DNA from: a virus
Strand: one strand, 5' to 3'
IMG/VR virus record: IMGVR_UViG_3300046004_001145
Coordinates: 1 to 29,830 of that record
Length of the DNA stretch: 29,830 nucleotides
In this document: positions 1 to 8,392 of the stretch, one piece after another
How positions within the stretch are numbered: position 1 is the first letter of the stretch
Layout of the letters: the number at the start of each line of letters is the position of its first letter
Translations under genes and position numbers: made by a program
Notes under the pieces: generated by a model
What the model was told of the DNA's origin: nothing
The model's input: the letters and a program-made list of their open reading frames with translations, nothing else
Databases searched by the model: none

Positions 1-383
1 GTCTCGCGCACGGCGTCGGCCTGCACAATCTGCGTGAGGCCTGCCCGCCCGACCAGCGCCGCCTTGACCACGCTGTCAAGACGCAGCTTGTTCTCAGTGG
101 TGCAGGGCGCAGGTGCGCCGCCCCGCTCCACAATGCCGCTCCAGCCCACCAGCACGTAGTCTACGAGGGCATCCGCAAACGCTTCCGCATCCGTCTCGGA
201 CTCCATCGCCTTGGTGGCCTTATTCGGCACTCGCTTGGTATGGGCCTTGTGAATGCGTCGCCACGTGTTGGTCGTCAGTTCGCGGAGTTCGTAGCGCACC
301 TCAGGGTCGGCTTCGCTGATATCGTCCAGGTCAGTCTCGGCCACCCAGAAGGTGAGGTCATCGGTCTGTAGCTGTCGCGGCAT
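1..383 (-). CDS. Tail assembly chaperone-like protein (3' end cut by window edge)
   Basis: The frame opens at an ATG at 383 and stays open to the left edge, so at least 127 codons are present and the end is missing. The product starts MPRQLQTDDLTF and contains an acidic stretch, then DYVLVGWSGIVERG and PCTTENKLRL. It lies 30 bases downstream of the tail tube gene, the usual place for the tail assembly chaperone that coats the tape measure protein during tail building. A GGGAG lies about 11 bases before the ATG. Such genes are often extended by a programmed frameshift, but that site would be outside the window. The coding frame is clear; the function is inferred from position and composition. 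Confidence 0.7.
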   Translation of the reverse strand, partial: MPRQLQTDDLTFWVAETDLDDISEADPEVRYELRELTTNTWRRIHKAHTKRVPNKATKAMESETDAEAFADALVDYVLVGWSGIVERGGAPAPCTTENKLRLDSVVKAALVGRAGLTQIVQADAVRE

Positions 384-413
384 GCTCGGTGCGCTCCCTG
401 AAAAGTCCCGCCG

Positions 414-1478
414 CTAGAAGGCGACGAGAGACTGCGTCGTGATACGGGTAATGCGGAACGGATTGACGAAGGCCATGCCGTTCGGTGAGGTTGCGGCCGA
501 CTTGGCGAGGAACACCACCTGCGGCTTCACCTGATTGGCACCGCTCTCGGTCGCCGTGAAGCCGTCCGTGTCCAGTTCCAATGCGGGCCACTCGATGCGC
601 TCGGTGAACCGGTCGGTGGAGTTGATGAACGAGCCAAGGAACTCCATATCAGCCTTAAACACGGTATCTGCGCGCAGGGCCGCGTAGACGCTGTTGGCCG
701 ACACGGTGTTCATGCGCGGGAACGTGATGGTCAGCTTCGTCTCTGGGAACCCAGCATCGGCCGGTTCGAAGATGAAGTCCTGACCCGTGACGTTCGGGGC
801 GTCCTGCGGCCGCGAGAACTCGAACGTGAAGCCTTCGAGGTTGACCGCGTTGGTCGCCGCCAGTGACCCCGCCGACTGCGGGTTGAGACGGAACGTGCCC
901 TGCCGACGGAAGACGCGATTGTCAAGCGCCGGATAGGTGGCCCCGTTGACGGTGCTGCGCGTGTTGACCGAGGAAATGTCGGTCATCTGCGCGGCCATCA
1001 GGTTGAACGTCGTGTCCATCACGCCGGAATCGCCCACGGTCTTGCTCATGCCGTAGACCTTGGCCGAGGTCATCTCGTCCACAAACGTCACCTTGTCGTA
1101 GGCCATCGTGACGCCCAGCCCGTCAATCGACGGGGCAAGGTCAATCACGTGACGCCATGAGGTTGGCGCACTGGCCGTCGACGTGCTGAGGGTCACGGCG
1201 GCTGGGGATCCCATCGCCAGTGCCTCATAGACATACTGAAAGTCCGCGTAGCGGTCCTGCTTCGTCAGCGTGATGTCCTGCGCCTGCGTGTCGCCAAAGT
1301 CGCCGCGGCCCAGAAACGTCTGGCCGAGCGCCTCGTCATTGACACGCAGCCGCGAGAGCTTCGCGCCGCCGTCCGAGGTGAAGTGAATGCCGCGCGTGAC
1401 CGAGGCCGCGACGCCCCATGAGTTCGTCGCAAACTTCGCAAACGCGGCTTTAATTTCTCTGCCGGTCAATCCTGCCAT
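414..1478 (-). CDS. Tail tube (major tail) protein
   Basis: A 354-aa protein beginning MAGLTGREIKAAFAKF, followed by long beta-rich segments and many Thr, Ser and Val residues, with recurrent stretches such as GFTFEFSRPQDAP and LTITFPRMN. Size and composition fit the tube-forming major tail protein of siphoviruses. It sits between a tail-completion candidate and a chaperone-like gene, the standard order. Its start has the ribosome site GGAGAG seven bases before the ATG, in a leader almost identical to that of the major capsid gene, which suggests both are tuned for high expression. Family assignment is by eye and not checked by profile search. Confidence 0.75.
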   Translation of the reverse strand: MAGLTGREIKAAFAKFATNSWGVAASVTRGIHFTSDGGAKLSRLRVNDEALGQTFLGRGDFGDTQAQDITLTKQDRYADFQYVYEALAMGSPAAVTLSTSTASAPTSWRHVIDLAPSIDGLGVTMAYDKVTFVDEMTSAKVYGMSKTVGDSGVMDTTFNLMAAQMTDISSVNTRSTVNGATYPALDNRVFRRQGTFRLNPQSAGSLAATNAVNLEGFTFEFSRPQDAPNVTGQDFIFEPADAGFPETKLTITFPRMNTVSANSVYAALRADTVFKADMEFLGSFINSTDRFTERIEWPALELDTDGFTATESGANQVKPQVVFLAKSAATSPNGMAFVNPFRITRITTQSLVAF

Positions 1479-1490
1479 GTGTGGACTCTC

Positions 1491-1919
1491 CTACACTTGT
1501 GCTTCGTAGTTGAGCGGCATCGTCAAGCGCAACGTGAGATACGACGCGCCAATCGGTGCCGCCACTTCCCAGGCTCGACCAGTATCCGGGACGGTGTATT
1601 CACCTGAGGTGACGTGCCCGTCCTGAATAATCGCTGCGGTGAGACTGGAACAATCTCTGACCAAGGCCGCATGCGTCGCCACGTAGTCCGCGGCAATCTG
1701 CCGCGCCACTTCGATGTCCAGCGTGTCGACCCGGTCTTCTGAATACCCAAACCCTCCGAGACTGTTCCCGCCCCGAATCTTGCACCGGAACACGGCGTCG
1801 CTGCTGCCAGTTCCCTGCAAGGCGAAGTCCTCGCTGCTGACAGCCTCGCGCCAGTAGAACGGCGCATCGACCATCAAGGATCGCACTCGGTTCAGAAGCA
1901 CATCTGGAGTCGTTGCCAT
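1491..1919 (-). CDS. Tail completion / tail terminator-like protein
   Basis: A 142-aa protein from the ATG at 1919, which overlaps the upstream stop codon as TAATG; a longer start at 1934 (MDEGV) is possible but would overlap the neighbour more. The N-terminus (TTPDVLLNRVRSLM) is helical. The C-terminus ends in a beta-strand-like segment (ASYLTLRLTMPLNYE), a pattern common in small tail terminator and head-tail joining proteins. The position directly before the tail tube gene supports this role. No catalytic motif is seen. The exact role (terminator or connector) is inferred. Confidence 0.6.
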   Translation of the reverse strand: MATTPDVLLNRVRSLMVDAPFYWREAVSSEDFALQGTGSSDAVFRCKIRGGNSLGGFGYSEDRVDTLDIEVARQIAADYVATHAALVRDCSSLTAAIIQDGHVTSGEYTVPDTGRAWEVAAPIGASYLTLRLTMPLNYEAQV

Positions 1920-2791
1920 TACGCCCTCGTCCACTGGAAGGACGCGCCGCCGCCGGTCACATCGTCAGCGGTCTGCGTGGTTTCCGTGGTATCCACTTGG
2001 TCATCCACCGTCACGGTGTCAAAGTCGCGCGCGACCAGTGCCAGCGCGCCCTGCATGGCCTCTTCGGCCTCGCGGAAGTAGGCGTCGGCCTTCTCCTGCC
2101 ACGGCCCGCCCTGCATCGTCTGCGCCTCGCGGAAAATGAGGCCCAGCGTTCTCAGCGTCACCGGCCCCGTCAGCGCCGTGCCGCGGATGCAGCCAATCTG
2201 CCCGCAATACGCGCCCGTGGGCGTGGCACTGACCTTGATGCGTGCCCAGTAGAGCGGCGCGGAGCCATTGACGGCGCGCGTCACCCAGTCCTGCGGCATC
2301 TCCCAGCGCACATCCCCGCCGCGGGAGAACGGCTTCACGTTGAGGAACTGCGTCTCGTTCAGCGTGCCCACGCTCGTCCAGGCATCCGACCACACCTGCA
2401 CGGTCAGCGTGCCCGCCGCCGTCGCCACTCGGTCGAGCATGCGAATGGACAGCCCGCGGAACTGCTCCTGCGAGCCGATGTAGAGGAAGTCGCTTGACGG
2501 CGCGGCAAAGACGGTGCCTAGCGGCAGGCCGTCGACGCCAGCCGTCGTGGCGGCGCTGGTGTAGTCCACGTAGCTGCCGCCAGTGTAGCCCCACACCTGG
2601 GCAGGCGCACGGCGCGTCCGCAGGCGCTCGGGCACGTAGCCCGCCTTGGCCAGCGTCGGAAACGCCCAGTCCTCTAGCGCCTTCCGGCGCTTGGCCTGCC
2701 AATCCGTCTTGCCAAACTGCGTCAGGATGCTCTGCTCGTAGTCCTGCAAGTCCGAGTCAAATACCACGTCGTTCGGAAACCAGACGCTCAT
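1919..2791 (-). CDS. Putative neck or virion structural protein
   Basis: A 290-aa protein starting MSVWFPNDVVFDSDLQDYE. It has a helical N-terminal part (about 1-65), a long beta-rich centre (about 70-210, with segments like FLYIGSQEQFRGLSIRM and GTLTVQVWSDAW) and a helical, Thr- and Asp-rich tail. Its ATG overlaps the stop of the upstream glycosyltransferase fusion by four bases (ATGA). The place between capsid and tail genes suggests a head-tail adaptor or surface protein. I do not recognise the family, so the role is positional inference. Confidence 0.55.
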   Translation of the reverse strand: MSVWFPNDVVFDSDLQDYEQSILTQFGKTDWQAKRRKALEDWAFPTLAKAGYVPERLRTRRAPAQVWGYTGGSYVDYTSAATTAGVDGLPLGTVFAAPSSDFLYIGSQEQFRGLSIRMLDRVATAAGTLTVQVWSDAWTSVGTLNETQFLNVKPFSRGGDVRWEMPQDWVTRAVNGSAPLYWARIKVSATPTGAYCGQIGCIRGTALTGPVTLRTLGLIFREAQTMQGGPWQEKADAYFREAEEAMQGALALVARDFDTVTVDDQVDTTETTQTADDVTGGGASFQWTRA

Positions 2792-5709
2792 ACGGCCTCC
2801 AGCGGTTCCACGTCAATCGGCGGCTCGGGCGTGAAGTGCCCCAGCCATTCGGCCTGTTTCGCGGCCAGCAGCGCGGGAATCTGCCCCGCATGCCGCACCC
2901 AGACCCGCGTGGGAGCCGCGCGGCCCTGCAAGCCCTGCTGCCCTGCGGCAAAGGCCAACTCCACCTCAAACGCGCCTGTGACGCGCTTGACGGCCTGCTC
3001 GTAGAACGGCCGCGCCAACTGGTGATACTTGTCGGCGTAGTCGGGGAAGTGCGTCTCGAAGAGTTCGATGCACTTCCGCAGATGCTCGCGGCTCTGGTCG
3101 GTCGGCCCGTGCGATTCCATAATCCACGTGGCGAGGTTCAGGTGGTCGCGCAGTAACAGCAGGTAGTGCAGTCGGCGTTCCGGGAACACCTGCCCGTCGC
3201 GCTGCAAAAGCGGCAGGTTCCGATGCACGGCCTTCGTGCGCCGGATGGCTTCGTTCAGGTAGCCGGTGTGGGCAATGTCCGTGTCGTGCAGTTGCAGGGC
3301 GGGCACGATGTCGCCGTTGCAGTCGCCCATCTGCGGCTGCTCATGCACGCACCCGTAGAACTGGATGTCCGGCCGCTTGCGGAACACGCGGATGGGCGTA
3401 TCGAACGTGACGGGCATGTCCAATTGCAGGTGCTGCTGCTTCAGCCCGAAGCCCACAAAGACCGTCGAGTCGAGATACTTCCGCAGGCACTCCGGCTGCA
3501 TCAGGCGTTCGTCGGTGTCAATCCACATGAACCAATCGCCCGTCGCCGCCTGAAGCGTCGTGTTACGCGCCTCGGCAAAGCCACCGTGCAGGCCATGCAC
3601 CGGGCCGACCTCGATGATGCGGGTCCGCGGATACTCGTCGGCAATCGCGGCCAGCGTGTCAGGATTCACGCCGGTATTGGCTAGGATGATGTCGTCCGCA
3701 ATGTGCCAGATGGAACTCAGGCAGCGCCGGATGTCGATGGTTTCCCCGGCCAGAATTCCCACCGACAGCGTCGGCTTCGGCCGCGTCAGCGCCACGATAC
3801 GGTCAAGGTCACGCGCGCCAAACGCCTTCCGCGAGAACGTGCACGAGACAATCCAGTGCCCGATGCGGTTCCCGCGCGGCGTGACGCCCATATCGAGCAG
3901 CGAGACGTTCAGGGCATCCTGCCCGCCGAAGATGGCCTCCAAGTCACGCGGCGTGAAGCAGTGGACGTGCCCGCGTTTGATGACCATGTCTTGACTGGCG
4001 AGTTCCAGGAACGGCCCCATCGGCATGGTAGCCACCATGCGAGCGCCCGATGAGCATCGCTTCCGCACCGCTGTGAGGAACCCCGGCACGTTCGCAATGT
4101 GTTCGAGGAACTCGCCAATGAAGACCCCGTCAAACGGGCCGTAGGGCTTGAGGCTGTCCAGCGTGGCCTCATGGGCCGTGTGCGTCGTGTAGTCATACGC
4201 AGGCCCGACGAGGAACGTGCAGCGGTCAGCCACGCCCTGTTCCGCGGCGAACTCCTGCGCCACGCGGATATTCTCGGCCGCGTAGTCGAGGCCCACCACG
4301 CGCCGCGTGGGAGACGCCAGTGCCAGTGCCACGGCAAACGACCCGTTACCGCAGGCGAGGTCCAGCACGCATTCACTGCCCGCGAGCGCCTCGATGACTG
4401 GCGCGATGCGGCGGTTGTTGGCCATTTCCAGCCGCGGGTCCATCGCACGGGCGCTGTAATCCTCAGAGACCTGCTCCAGCCCGTCAATGACTCGCGTGGC
4501 GTCTTCCACTACATCTGGCCAGCCCTGCTCGGCCGCGAAGTGACGCACGGCCACGTAGTCGTCCCGCTGCTGAAGCTGCGCCAGAATGCCGCGCGGATTC
4601 GACCGCACCCGCGCCGTCAGACGCTGGGCCACCATCTGTTCCCACTCAGCGGCCACCTCGTTGAACCGGTAGTGGTCGACGTGCAGGAGGCCTTTCTCCA
4701 CGCGGTCCATCACGGGCGTCTGGCCCGTCAGGATGCCCTCCACAATGCCGATGCTCTCGGCCTGGTAGGCAGGGCTGTCGGCGTCGCCTTTGACCAGCCA
4801 GCCATGCGGCACGGTCTCCGGCAGCGCGCCCTTCCACGACCCGACGAACGGTGTGCCGCAGGCTTGCGCCTCAATCGCGGCGACGCAGGATGTCTCGGCA
4901 AAGTCTGCAATGCCCGGATACCACATGACCGCCGACGAGCGGATGGCCTCATACAGGGCAGACTTGCCCAGTTCGCCCAGCCACGTAATGCCGCCCACGG
5001 CGCGGTTGACGGCCTCCACCTGTTCGTCGTAGGCGGCGCACACGCGGCCCCAGCCTGAGGCGTCATACATGCTGTTATAGCGGCAGAGGTGCAACTCGGC
5101 GTCTGGCACGCGGCGCTTCAGTTCGGGCCACATGGCCAGCAGCGGCCGCAGGCCACGTTCCGGGCGGGTGATGTGAATCACCTTTTTGAGATTGCGAGTG
5201 CCTTCGAGCGGCACATAGGACGGGTCGAAGCCGTTCTTGCAGACCCAGCCAATCGGGGCCAGTTCCGGGGCCACGCCTTCCCACTGCTTGCGGTGGTAGT
5301 GCGACACGTAGGCCGACACGTCATAGGCCCACGCCAGCGCCATCGTCATATTCTTGGCGGCGCTGCCTGTCATCAAATCCTGATTCCACAGCACCCGCAG
5401 CGCGGCGTCGATGTTCGCGCCGAAAATGTGCGGCATGCGAAGGGCCACGAAGACATCCCACGCGGTGAACCGTGAGACATCGGCCAGCGCGTTCGTGGGG
5501 TGCCACGTCACGCCCCAGCGGTCAATCGGGCGCGCGTCCTTGTGGAGTTTCGTGGTGAAGATATGCACGCGGTGCCCACGCGCCTGAAGCGCACGGGCCA
5601 GCCCAAGGCAGGCCGACTCTGACCCGCCCAGCGATTCCGTGCCCGCCTGCACGCCGGGCGTGAACTCAACCGAGTCGATATGGAAGGCCCACGTGAGACT
5701 AGCGCGCAT
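2788..5709 (-). CDS. GT4 glycosyltransferase - SAM methyltransferase - GT2 glycosyltransferase fusion
   Basis: A 973-aa protein from the ATG at 5709, which has an AGGAG eight bases upstream; a longer frame from 5742 lacks this. Residues about 1-365 look like a GT-B family 4 glycosyltransferase: GGSES at 28-32 for the acceptor side and an E-x7-E at E272/E280 in FAETSCVAAIEAQACGTP. Residues about 425-630 are a class I methyltransferase: VLDLACGNGSF at 448-458, GLD at 473, EFLEHI at 533-538. Residues about 646-830 are a GT-A family 2 glycosyltransferase with its metal-binding DTD at 731-733, followed by a helical TPR-like tail. The gene lies between the capsid and neck genes. The likely job is building a methylated glycan on a virion protein or on the host surface; modified DNA is an alternative. 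Domains are confident, the substrate is unknown. Confidence 0.85.
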   Translation of the reverse strand: MRASLTWAFHIDSVEFTPGVQAGTESLGGSESACLGLARALQARGHRVHIFTTKLHKDARPIDRWGVTWHPTNALADVSRFTAWDVFVALRMPHIFGANIDAALRVLWNQDLMTGSAAKNMTMALAWAYDVSAYVSHYHRKQWEGVAPELAPIGWVCKNGFDPSYVPLEGTRNLKKVIHITRPERGLRPLLAMWPELKRRVPDAELHLCRYNSMYDASGWGRVCAAYDEQVEAVNRAVGGITWLGELGKSALYEAIRSSAVMWYPGIADFAETSCVAAIEAQACGTPFVGSWKGALPETVPHGWLVKGDADSPAYQAESIGIVEGILTGQTPVMDRVEKGLLHVDHYRFNEVAAEWEQMVAQRLTARVRSNPRGILAQLQQRDDYVAVRHFAAEQGWPDVVEDATRVIDGLEQVSEDYSARAMDPRLEMANNRRIAPVIEALAGSECVLDLACGNGSFAVALALASPTRRVVGLDYAAENIRVAQEFAAEQGVADRCTFLVGPAYDYTTHTAHEATLDSLKPYGPFDGVFIGEFLEHIANVPGFLTAVRKRCSSGARMVATMPMGPFLELASQDMVIKRGHVHCFTPRDLEAIFGGQDALNVSLLDMGVTPRGNRIGHWIVSCTFSRKAFGARDLDRIVALTRPKPTLSVGILAGETIDIRRCLSSIWHIADDIILANTGVNPDTLAAIADEYPRTRIIEVGPVHGLHGGFAEARNTTLQAATGDWFMWIDTDERLMQPECLRKYLDSTVFVGFGLKQQHLQLDMPVTFDTPIRVFRKRPDIQFYGCVHEQPQMGDCNGDIVPALQLHDTDIAHTGYLNEAIRRTKAVHRNLPLLQRDGQVFPERRLHYLLLLRDHLNLATWIMESHGPTDQSREHLRKCIELFETHFPDYADKYHQLARPFYEQAVKRVTGAFEVELAFAAGQQGLQGRAAPTRVWVRHAGQIPALLAAKQAEWLGHFTPEPPIDVEPLEAV

Positions 5710-5887
5710 CGGCCATCTCCTTGCGCGGGCGTCCGGGGCCACGGCGCAGCGGTTCGTCGACGGCGTCCATCACCTCAAGGCGCGGCCCAATCACGTCGGC
5801 CAGATACCGCTGCCACCGCTTAAACACATCCGGCCGCACATCCTGCGGCCCTCGCGCTCGGCAAATCTCTTCCAGAATTGGGTCCAT
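5699..5887 (-). CDS. Small protein with AT-hook-like C-terminus
   Basis: A 62-aa protein starting MDPILEEICRARG with a GGAG about seven bases before the ATG. The body is helical and the end carries RRGPGRPRKE, whose GRP core flanked by basic residues matches the AT-hook that binds the DNA minor groove. It overlaps the start of the glycosyltransferase fusion by 11 bases, so the two are probably translationally coupled. A DNA-binding hook among head genes could mean contact with packaged DNA or regulation; neither is shown. The frame is well supported by the ribosome site and compact spacing. Confidence 0.6.
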   Translation of the reverse strand: MDPILEEICRARGPQDVRPDVFKRWQRYLADVIGPRLEVMDAVDEPLRRGPGRPRKEMADAR

Positions 5888-5926
5888 ACGTCACTCCTCA
5901 CAGGGCGTTGCTCAGACGCCAGAAAC

Positions 5927-5960
5927 CGGCCGGAGCGGCTCACAGGAACCGCCCCGGCCG
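5927..5960 (-). terminator. Strong hairpin just after the capsid gene; partial terminator or attenuator
   Basis: A 12-bp stem (CGGCCGGGGCGG with CCGCTCCGGCCG, one G-U pair) closes a 10-base loop and begins seven bases after the major capsid stop codon. It is followed on the minus strand by GTTTCT, a weak U-tract. It probably lowers downstream transcription or protects the capsid mRNA 3' end, which is common in phages that need far more capsid than other products. Confidence 0.55.
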
Positions 5961-5966
5961 AGGGTG

Positions 5967-7109
5967 TTAGCTCTTGATGCGGGCCATGGCGTTCGGGTGA
6001 TGCACCTCGATGGTGTATTCCCCGGTCAGCAGACCCTTCTTGTTGTCGCCGGTCTTGCCCATCTCGTCATACGAGAACGAGCGACCCTGGAGCGGCACGA
6101 CCTTGACGCGCTCACGCGGGACCAGCAGCAGTTCCGTGCCCGACAGGACGCGCGACAGGATGACGGTCGCGGTGCCCAGCGGCCCGGTGTAGGTGCGAAT
6201 CACGCGCTTGAAGAGTTCGGACTGCTGCGAGTCCTCCACCTTCGTGTCGTTCAGGTTGCTGATATCGCGGAAGTAGGTCGGCCCCGCGACAATCGCCCAG
6301 TTCTCCGTGTCAGGCGACCCGCCCTGCTCGTAAATCTGCTGCCAGACGTTGCCGATGTAGAGGTGCGGGTTGGTCGAGAACGAGGACGCGGTGACGGTGC
6401 TGTTCACGGTGGTCAGCCAGTTCCGCAGGCCCTGCATGGTGCGGGTCTGCGAGGACGAGCCGAGCGAGTTGGTGCTGTTCAGCACGCCACGCACCACGCT
6501 CTTCTCCAGCTGGTGCATCATGTCCACCACGCCCTTGGCCACGGCCTGATCGTAGCTGTCGTTGCCGTAGATGTTGATGGCCAGTTCGGTGCCAGACGCG
6601 GCCACGGGCATCTCGAAGAGGCCCACGGTGTTGGCCTTGCGCTCACCGAGACGGCGCGTGTGGCGTCCGTCGTGGTCAGCGCCTTCAAGGCCCGCCATCT
6701 CACGGACGTAGAGCTGACCGCCAGCGGCCAGCGACCCCACCGCGCCGCCACCGTAGGCGCGCGTGACCACGATGCTGTTGGCCCCGACAATCGAGGACAC
6801 CTGCATCACTTCGGTCTGGGTTTCGTTCTCCAGAATCGTGCCGACCGTCAGCGCCTCGCCCAGACCATTAATCTGGATGCCAGTCGCGGCCGTGGCCGAG
6901 TTGATGGCCGTCGACGCGGTGATGAAGTTGGGCAGCATGTAGTCCTGCACCCACTCATGCTTCGTCGACACGGCGAACACCGACGAATCGCCCAACCAGT
7001 TCAGGAACGGCGTTTCCTTCGGGCTGAGGGTCGCAATCAGGCGCGACACATCCTCCTGCACCAGTGATGCGGTGAACAGGTCATTGGTAGACAGACCAGT
7101 AAATGCCAT
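5967..7109 (-). CDS. Major capsid protein (DUF5309/SU10-like)
   Basis: A 380-aa protein starting MAFTGLSTNDLFTASLVQEDVS. The N-terminal part has SPKETPFLNWLGD, a feature of capsid proteins of the DUF5309/SU10 kind, followed by a long helix-rich spine region (VVDMMHQLEKSVVRGVLN) and RTMQGLRNWL. These fit an HK97-fold shell protein. It follows a scaffold gene at 15 bases, as expected. Its translation start (GAGGAGAGTCC then ATG) resembles that of the tail tube gene. A strong hairpin follows the stop codon. The assignment rests on family pattern and position. Confidence 0.85.
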   Translation of the reverse strand: MAFTGLSTNDLFTASLVQEDVSRLIATLSPKETPFLNWLGDSSVFAVSTKHEWVQDYMLPNFITASTAINSATAATGIQINGLGEALTVGTILENETQTEVMQVSSIVGANSIVVTRAYGGGAVGSLAAGGQLYVREMAGLEGADHDGRHTRRLGERKANTVGLFEMPVAASGTELAINIYGNDSYDQAVAKGVVDMMHQLEKSVVRGVLNSTNSLGSSSQTRTMQGLRNWLTTVNSTVTASSFSTNPHLYIGNVWQQIYEQGGSPDTENWAIVAGPTYFRDISNLNDTKVEDSQQSELFKRVIRTYTGPLGTATVILSRVLSGTELLLVPRERVKVVPLQGRSFSYDEMGKTGDNKKGLLTGEYTIEVHHPNAMARIKS

Positions 7110-7124
7110 GTACGGACTCTCCTC

Positions 7125-7874
7125 TTAGCGGCCAGCCCCCGCCGCGCGTGTGCGAATGGAGCGCACCGCCTGCGTCAGGTTCTTGGCCGATGGGTTAGCA
7201 GCCACCGCCGCCAGCGCATCCTCGTGCGCGGCATCAGCCGGTGTCTGCGTCTGACGGAATGCCGCCCCGCCCTGTGCGCGTCCGGGAATGGATTTCCCGC
7301 CGCGCAGGTGGTGAGGATGCGATCCCAGGTATTCAGCCACCAACCCCTCAATACTCATCGGCTTGCCGTCCACCAGGCGGGGCGCGTTGTCGGCCCCCTT
7401 AACGAACGGGTCCAGATGGTCATCGAGGTCAATATCCGCTCCGAGGAGCTTGACCAGCTCAGGCAGGCTTTCATCACGCGCACCGGCAGCGACGGCGGCG
7501 GCGCGAATCTCGGCCCCGAGCATGGAGCGCAGTCGTGCGTCACGACGCCCGATCTCCGCATCTTTAAGCCGCGCGGTCTCTTCACGCTCGGCAATCTGTT
7601 TGGTAAACCGCTCTTCGCGCAGGCGGGCGGCTTCTTCGTAGTTCTTGTCACGAGTGGCAATCTCTTCACGCAGGAGCTGGGCGTCGGCTTCGACCTGCTT
7701 GAGCCGTTCCCGCTCGGCGGGGTCCACGATGCGCGGCTGCATCTCGCGTTCGACCTTCTGCGCCCCGCGCTTGTAGGCCTCGTTAATCGCGCGGTCCAAG
7801 AAGGACTGCAAGGGCGCTGGCAGCGTGCCGATATTGCCCTGCTCGTCGAGTTCTACGGTAATCGGTTCCGGCAT
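7125..7874 (-). CDS. Capsid scaffolding protein
   Basis: A 249-aa acidic and helical protein. The ATG at 7874 (MPEPITVELDEQG) has a GAGG just upstream; a GTG at 7886 would add four residues. Residues about 40-115 are rich in Glu, Lys, Arg and Ala with heptad-like spacing (ERERLKQVEADAQLLREEI), indicating a coiled coil. The tail is basic (AVRSIRTRAAGAGR), as in scaffolds that bind the capsid through a positive C-terminus. The position directly upstream of the capsid gene supports a scaffold that guides procapsid assembly. No protease motif is visible. Confidence 0.75.
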   Translation of the reverse strand: MPEPITVELDEQGNIGTLPAPLQSFLDRAINEAYKRGAQKVEREMQPRIVDPAERERLKQVEADAQLLREEIATRDKNYEEAARLREERFTKQIAEREETARLKDAEIGRRDARLRSMLGAEIRAAAVAAGARDESLPELVKLLGADIDLDDHLDPFVKGADNAPRLVDGKPMSIEGLVAEYLGSHPHHLRGGKSIPGRAQGGAAFRQTQTPADAAHEDALAAVAANPSAKNLTQAVRSIRTRAAGAGR

Positions 7875-7893
7875 ATGCCTCGTCACTCCCGCG

Positions 7894-8103
7894 TTAGAGA
7901 AGCTGAGAACGCTGGCTCAGTCGGCGCTCCAACAGCACCGAGATGTCGTCCATATCTTGGGGCGTCAGGCCAAAGAACTCGCGCTTGATACGGCTTTTCC
8001 CGGCCCCGGCTATCTGATGATACACGGCTTTTTCTGCGGCGGGCACTTTCCGTGACCGCTGAACCATCGACATCCGACGTCCTGACCCTTTACGGCGTCC
8101 CAT
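7894..8103 (-). CDS. C-terminal-type piece of virion morphogenesis protein, separate frame
   Basis: A 69-aa frame starting MGRRKGSGRR. Its second half (AVYHQIAGAGKSRIKREFFGLTP) resembles the end of Mu gpG-like virion morphogenesis proteins, where an H-Q-x-G segment is followed by R-x-F-x-G-L and an acidic helix. The upstream neighbour ends exactly where this one begins (TGA, one base, ATG) and looks like the N-terminal part of the same family. It is either a split gene, a separately made subunit, or the result of a frameshift or sequence error. The basic start MGRRKGSGRR is unusual for the family. Confidence 0.6.
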   Translation of the reverse strand: MGRRKGSGRRMSMVQRSRKVPAAEKAVYHQIAGAGKSRIKREFFGLTPQDMDDISVLLERRLSQRSQLL

Positions 8104-8104
8104 G

Positions 8105-8392
8105 TCAGAAGGTCAACGTGACTTGCGTGTCCGTGGCAATAATCTGAATCGACCGCAACATCTCGCCCGACAATTCCAGTTTGACGGTATTGCGTGCCAG
8201 GCCTTCTTTGGTGCGCGCGTCGATATAGCCCTGTGAGTAGGGCGTAAAGGGCTTGTTGTATTGGTCCTGCCCACTGCGCGTGCGCTGCAAGATGCGCTCG
8301 CGGGCCAGCAACCCAATCTGATACCAGTCGTCCTTCGTGGTTTTCAGCGTCTCGGTGAGCGGGCCGAAGTTGCGCGTGACGTAGACAGCCAT
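8105..8392 (-). CDS. Virion morphogenesis / tail completion protein, N-terminal part
   Basis: A 95-aa protein starting MAVYVTRNFGPL. It contains RTRSGQDQYNKPFTPYSQGY and later LELSGEMLRSIQI, matching the order 'R-x-G-x-D..G-x-P-x-x-P-x-S' then 'SGxMLxSI' known from Mu gpG-like morphogenesis proteins, which complete heads or tails. Family members usually run on to a conserved R-F-x-G-L segment; here a stop at 8105 ends the frame and that segment appears in the next ORF at 7894-8103. The ATG overlaps the upstream stop as TAATG. Confidence 0.7.
   Translation of the reverse strand: MAVYVTRNFGPLTETLKTTKDDWYQIGLLARERILQRTRSGQDQYNKPFTPYSQGYIDARTKEGLARNTVKLELSGEMLRSIQIIATDTQVTLTF

Noticed and set aside
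5721-7067. Long plus-strand open frame of 448 codons opposite the capsid gene
   Set aside because: It is a high-GC shadow: His/Arg/Val-rich, no recognisable family, no ribosome site, and it lies opposite a well-supported capsid gene. The same holds for plus-strand frames at 8636-9973, 4099-5058 and 10037-10861.
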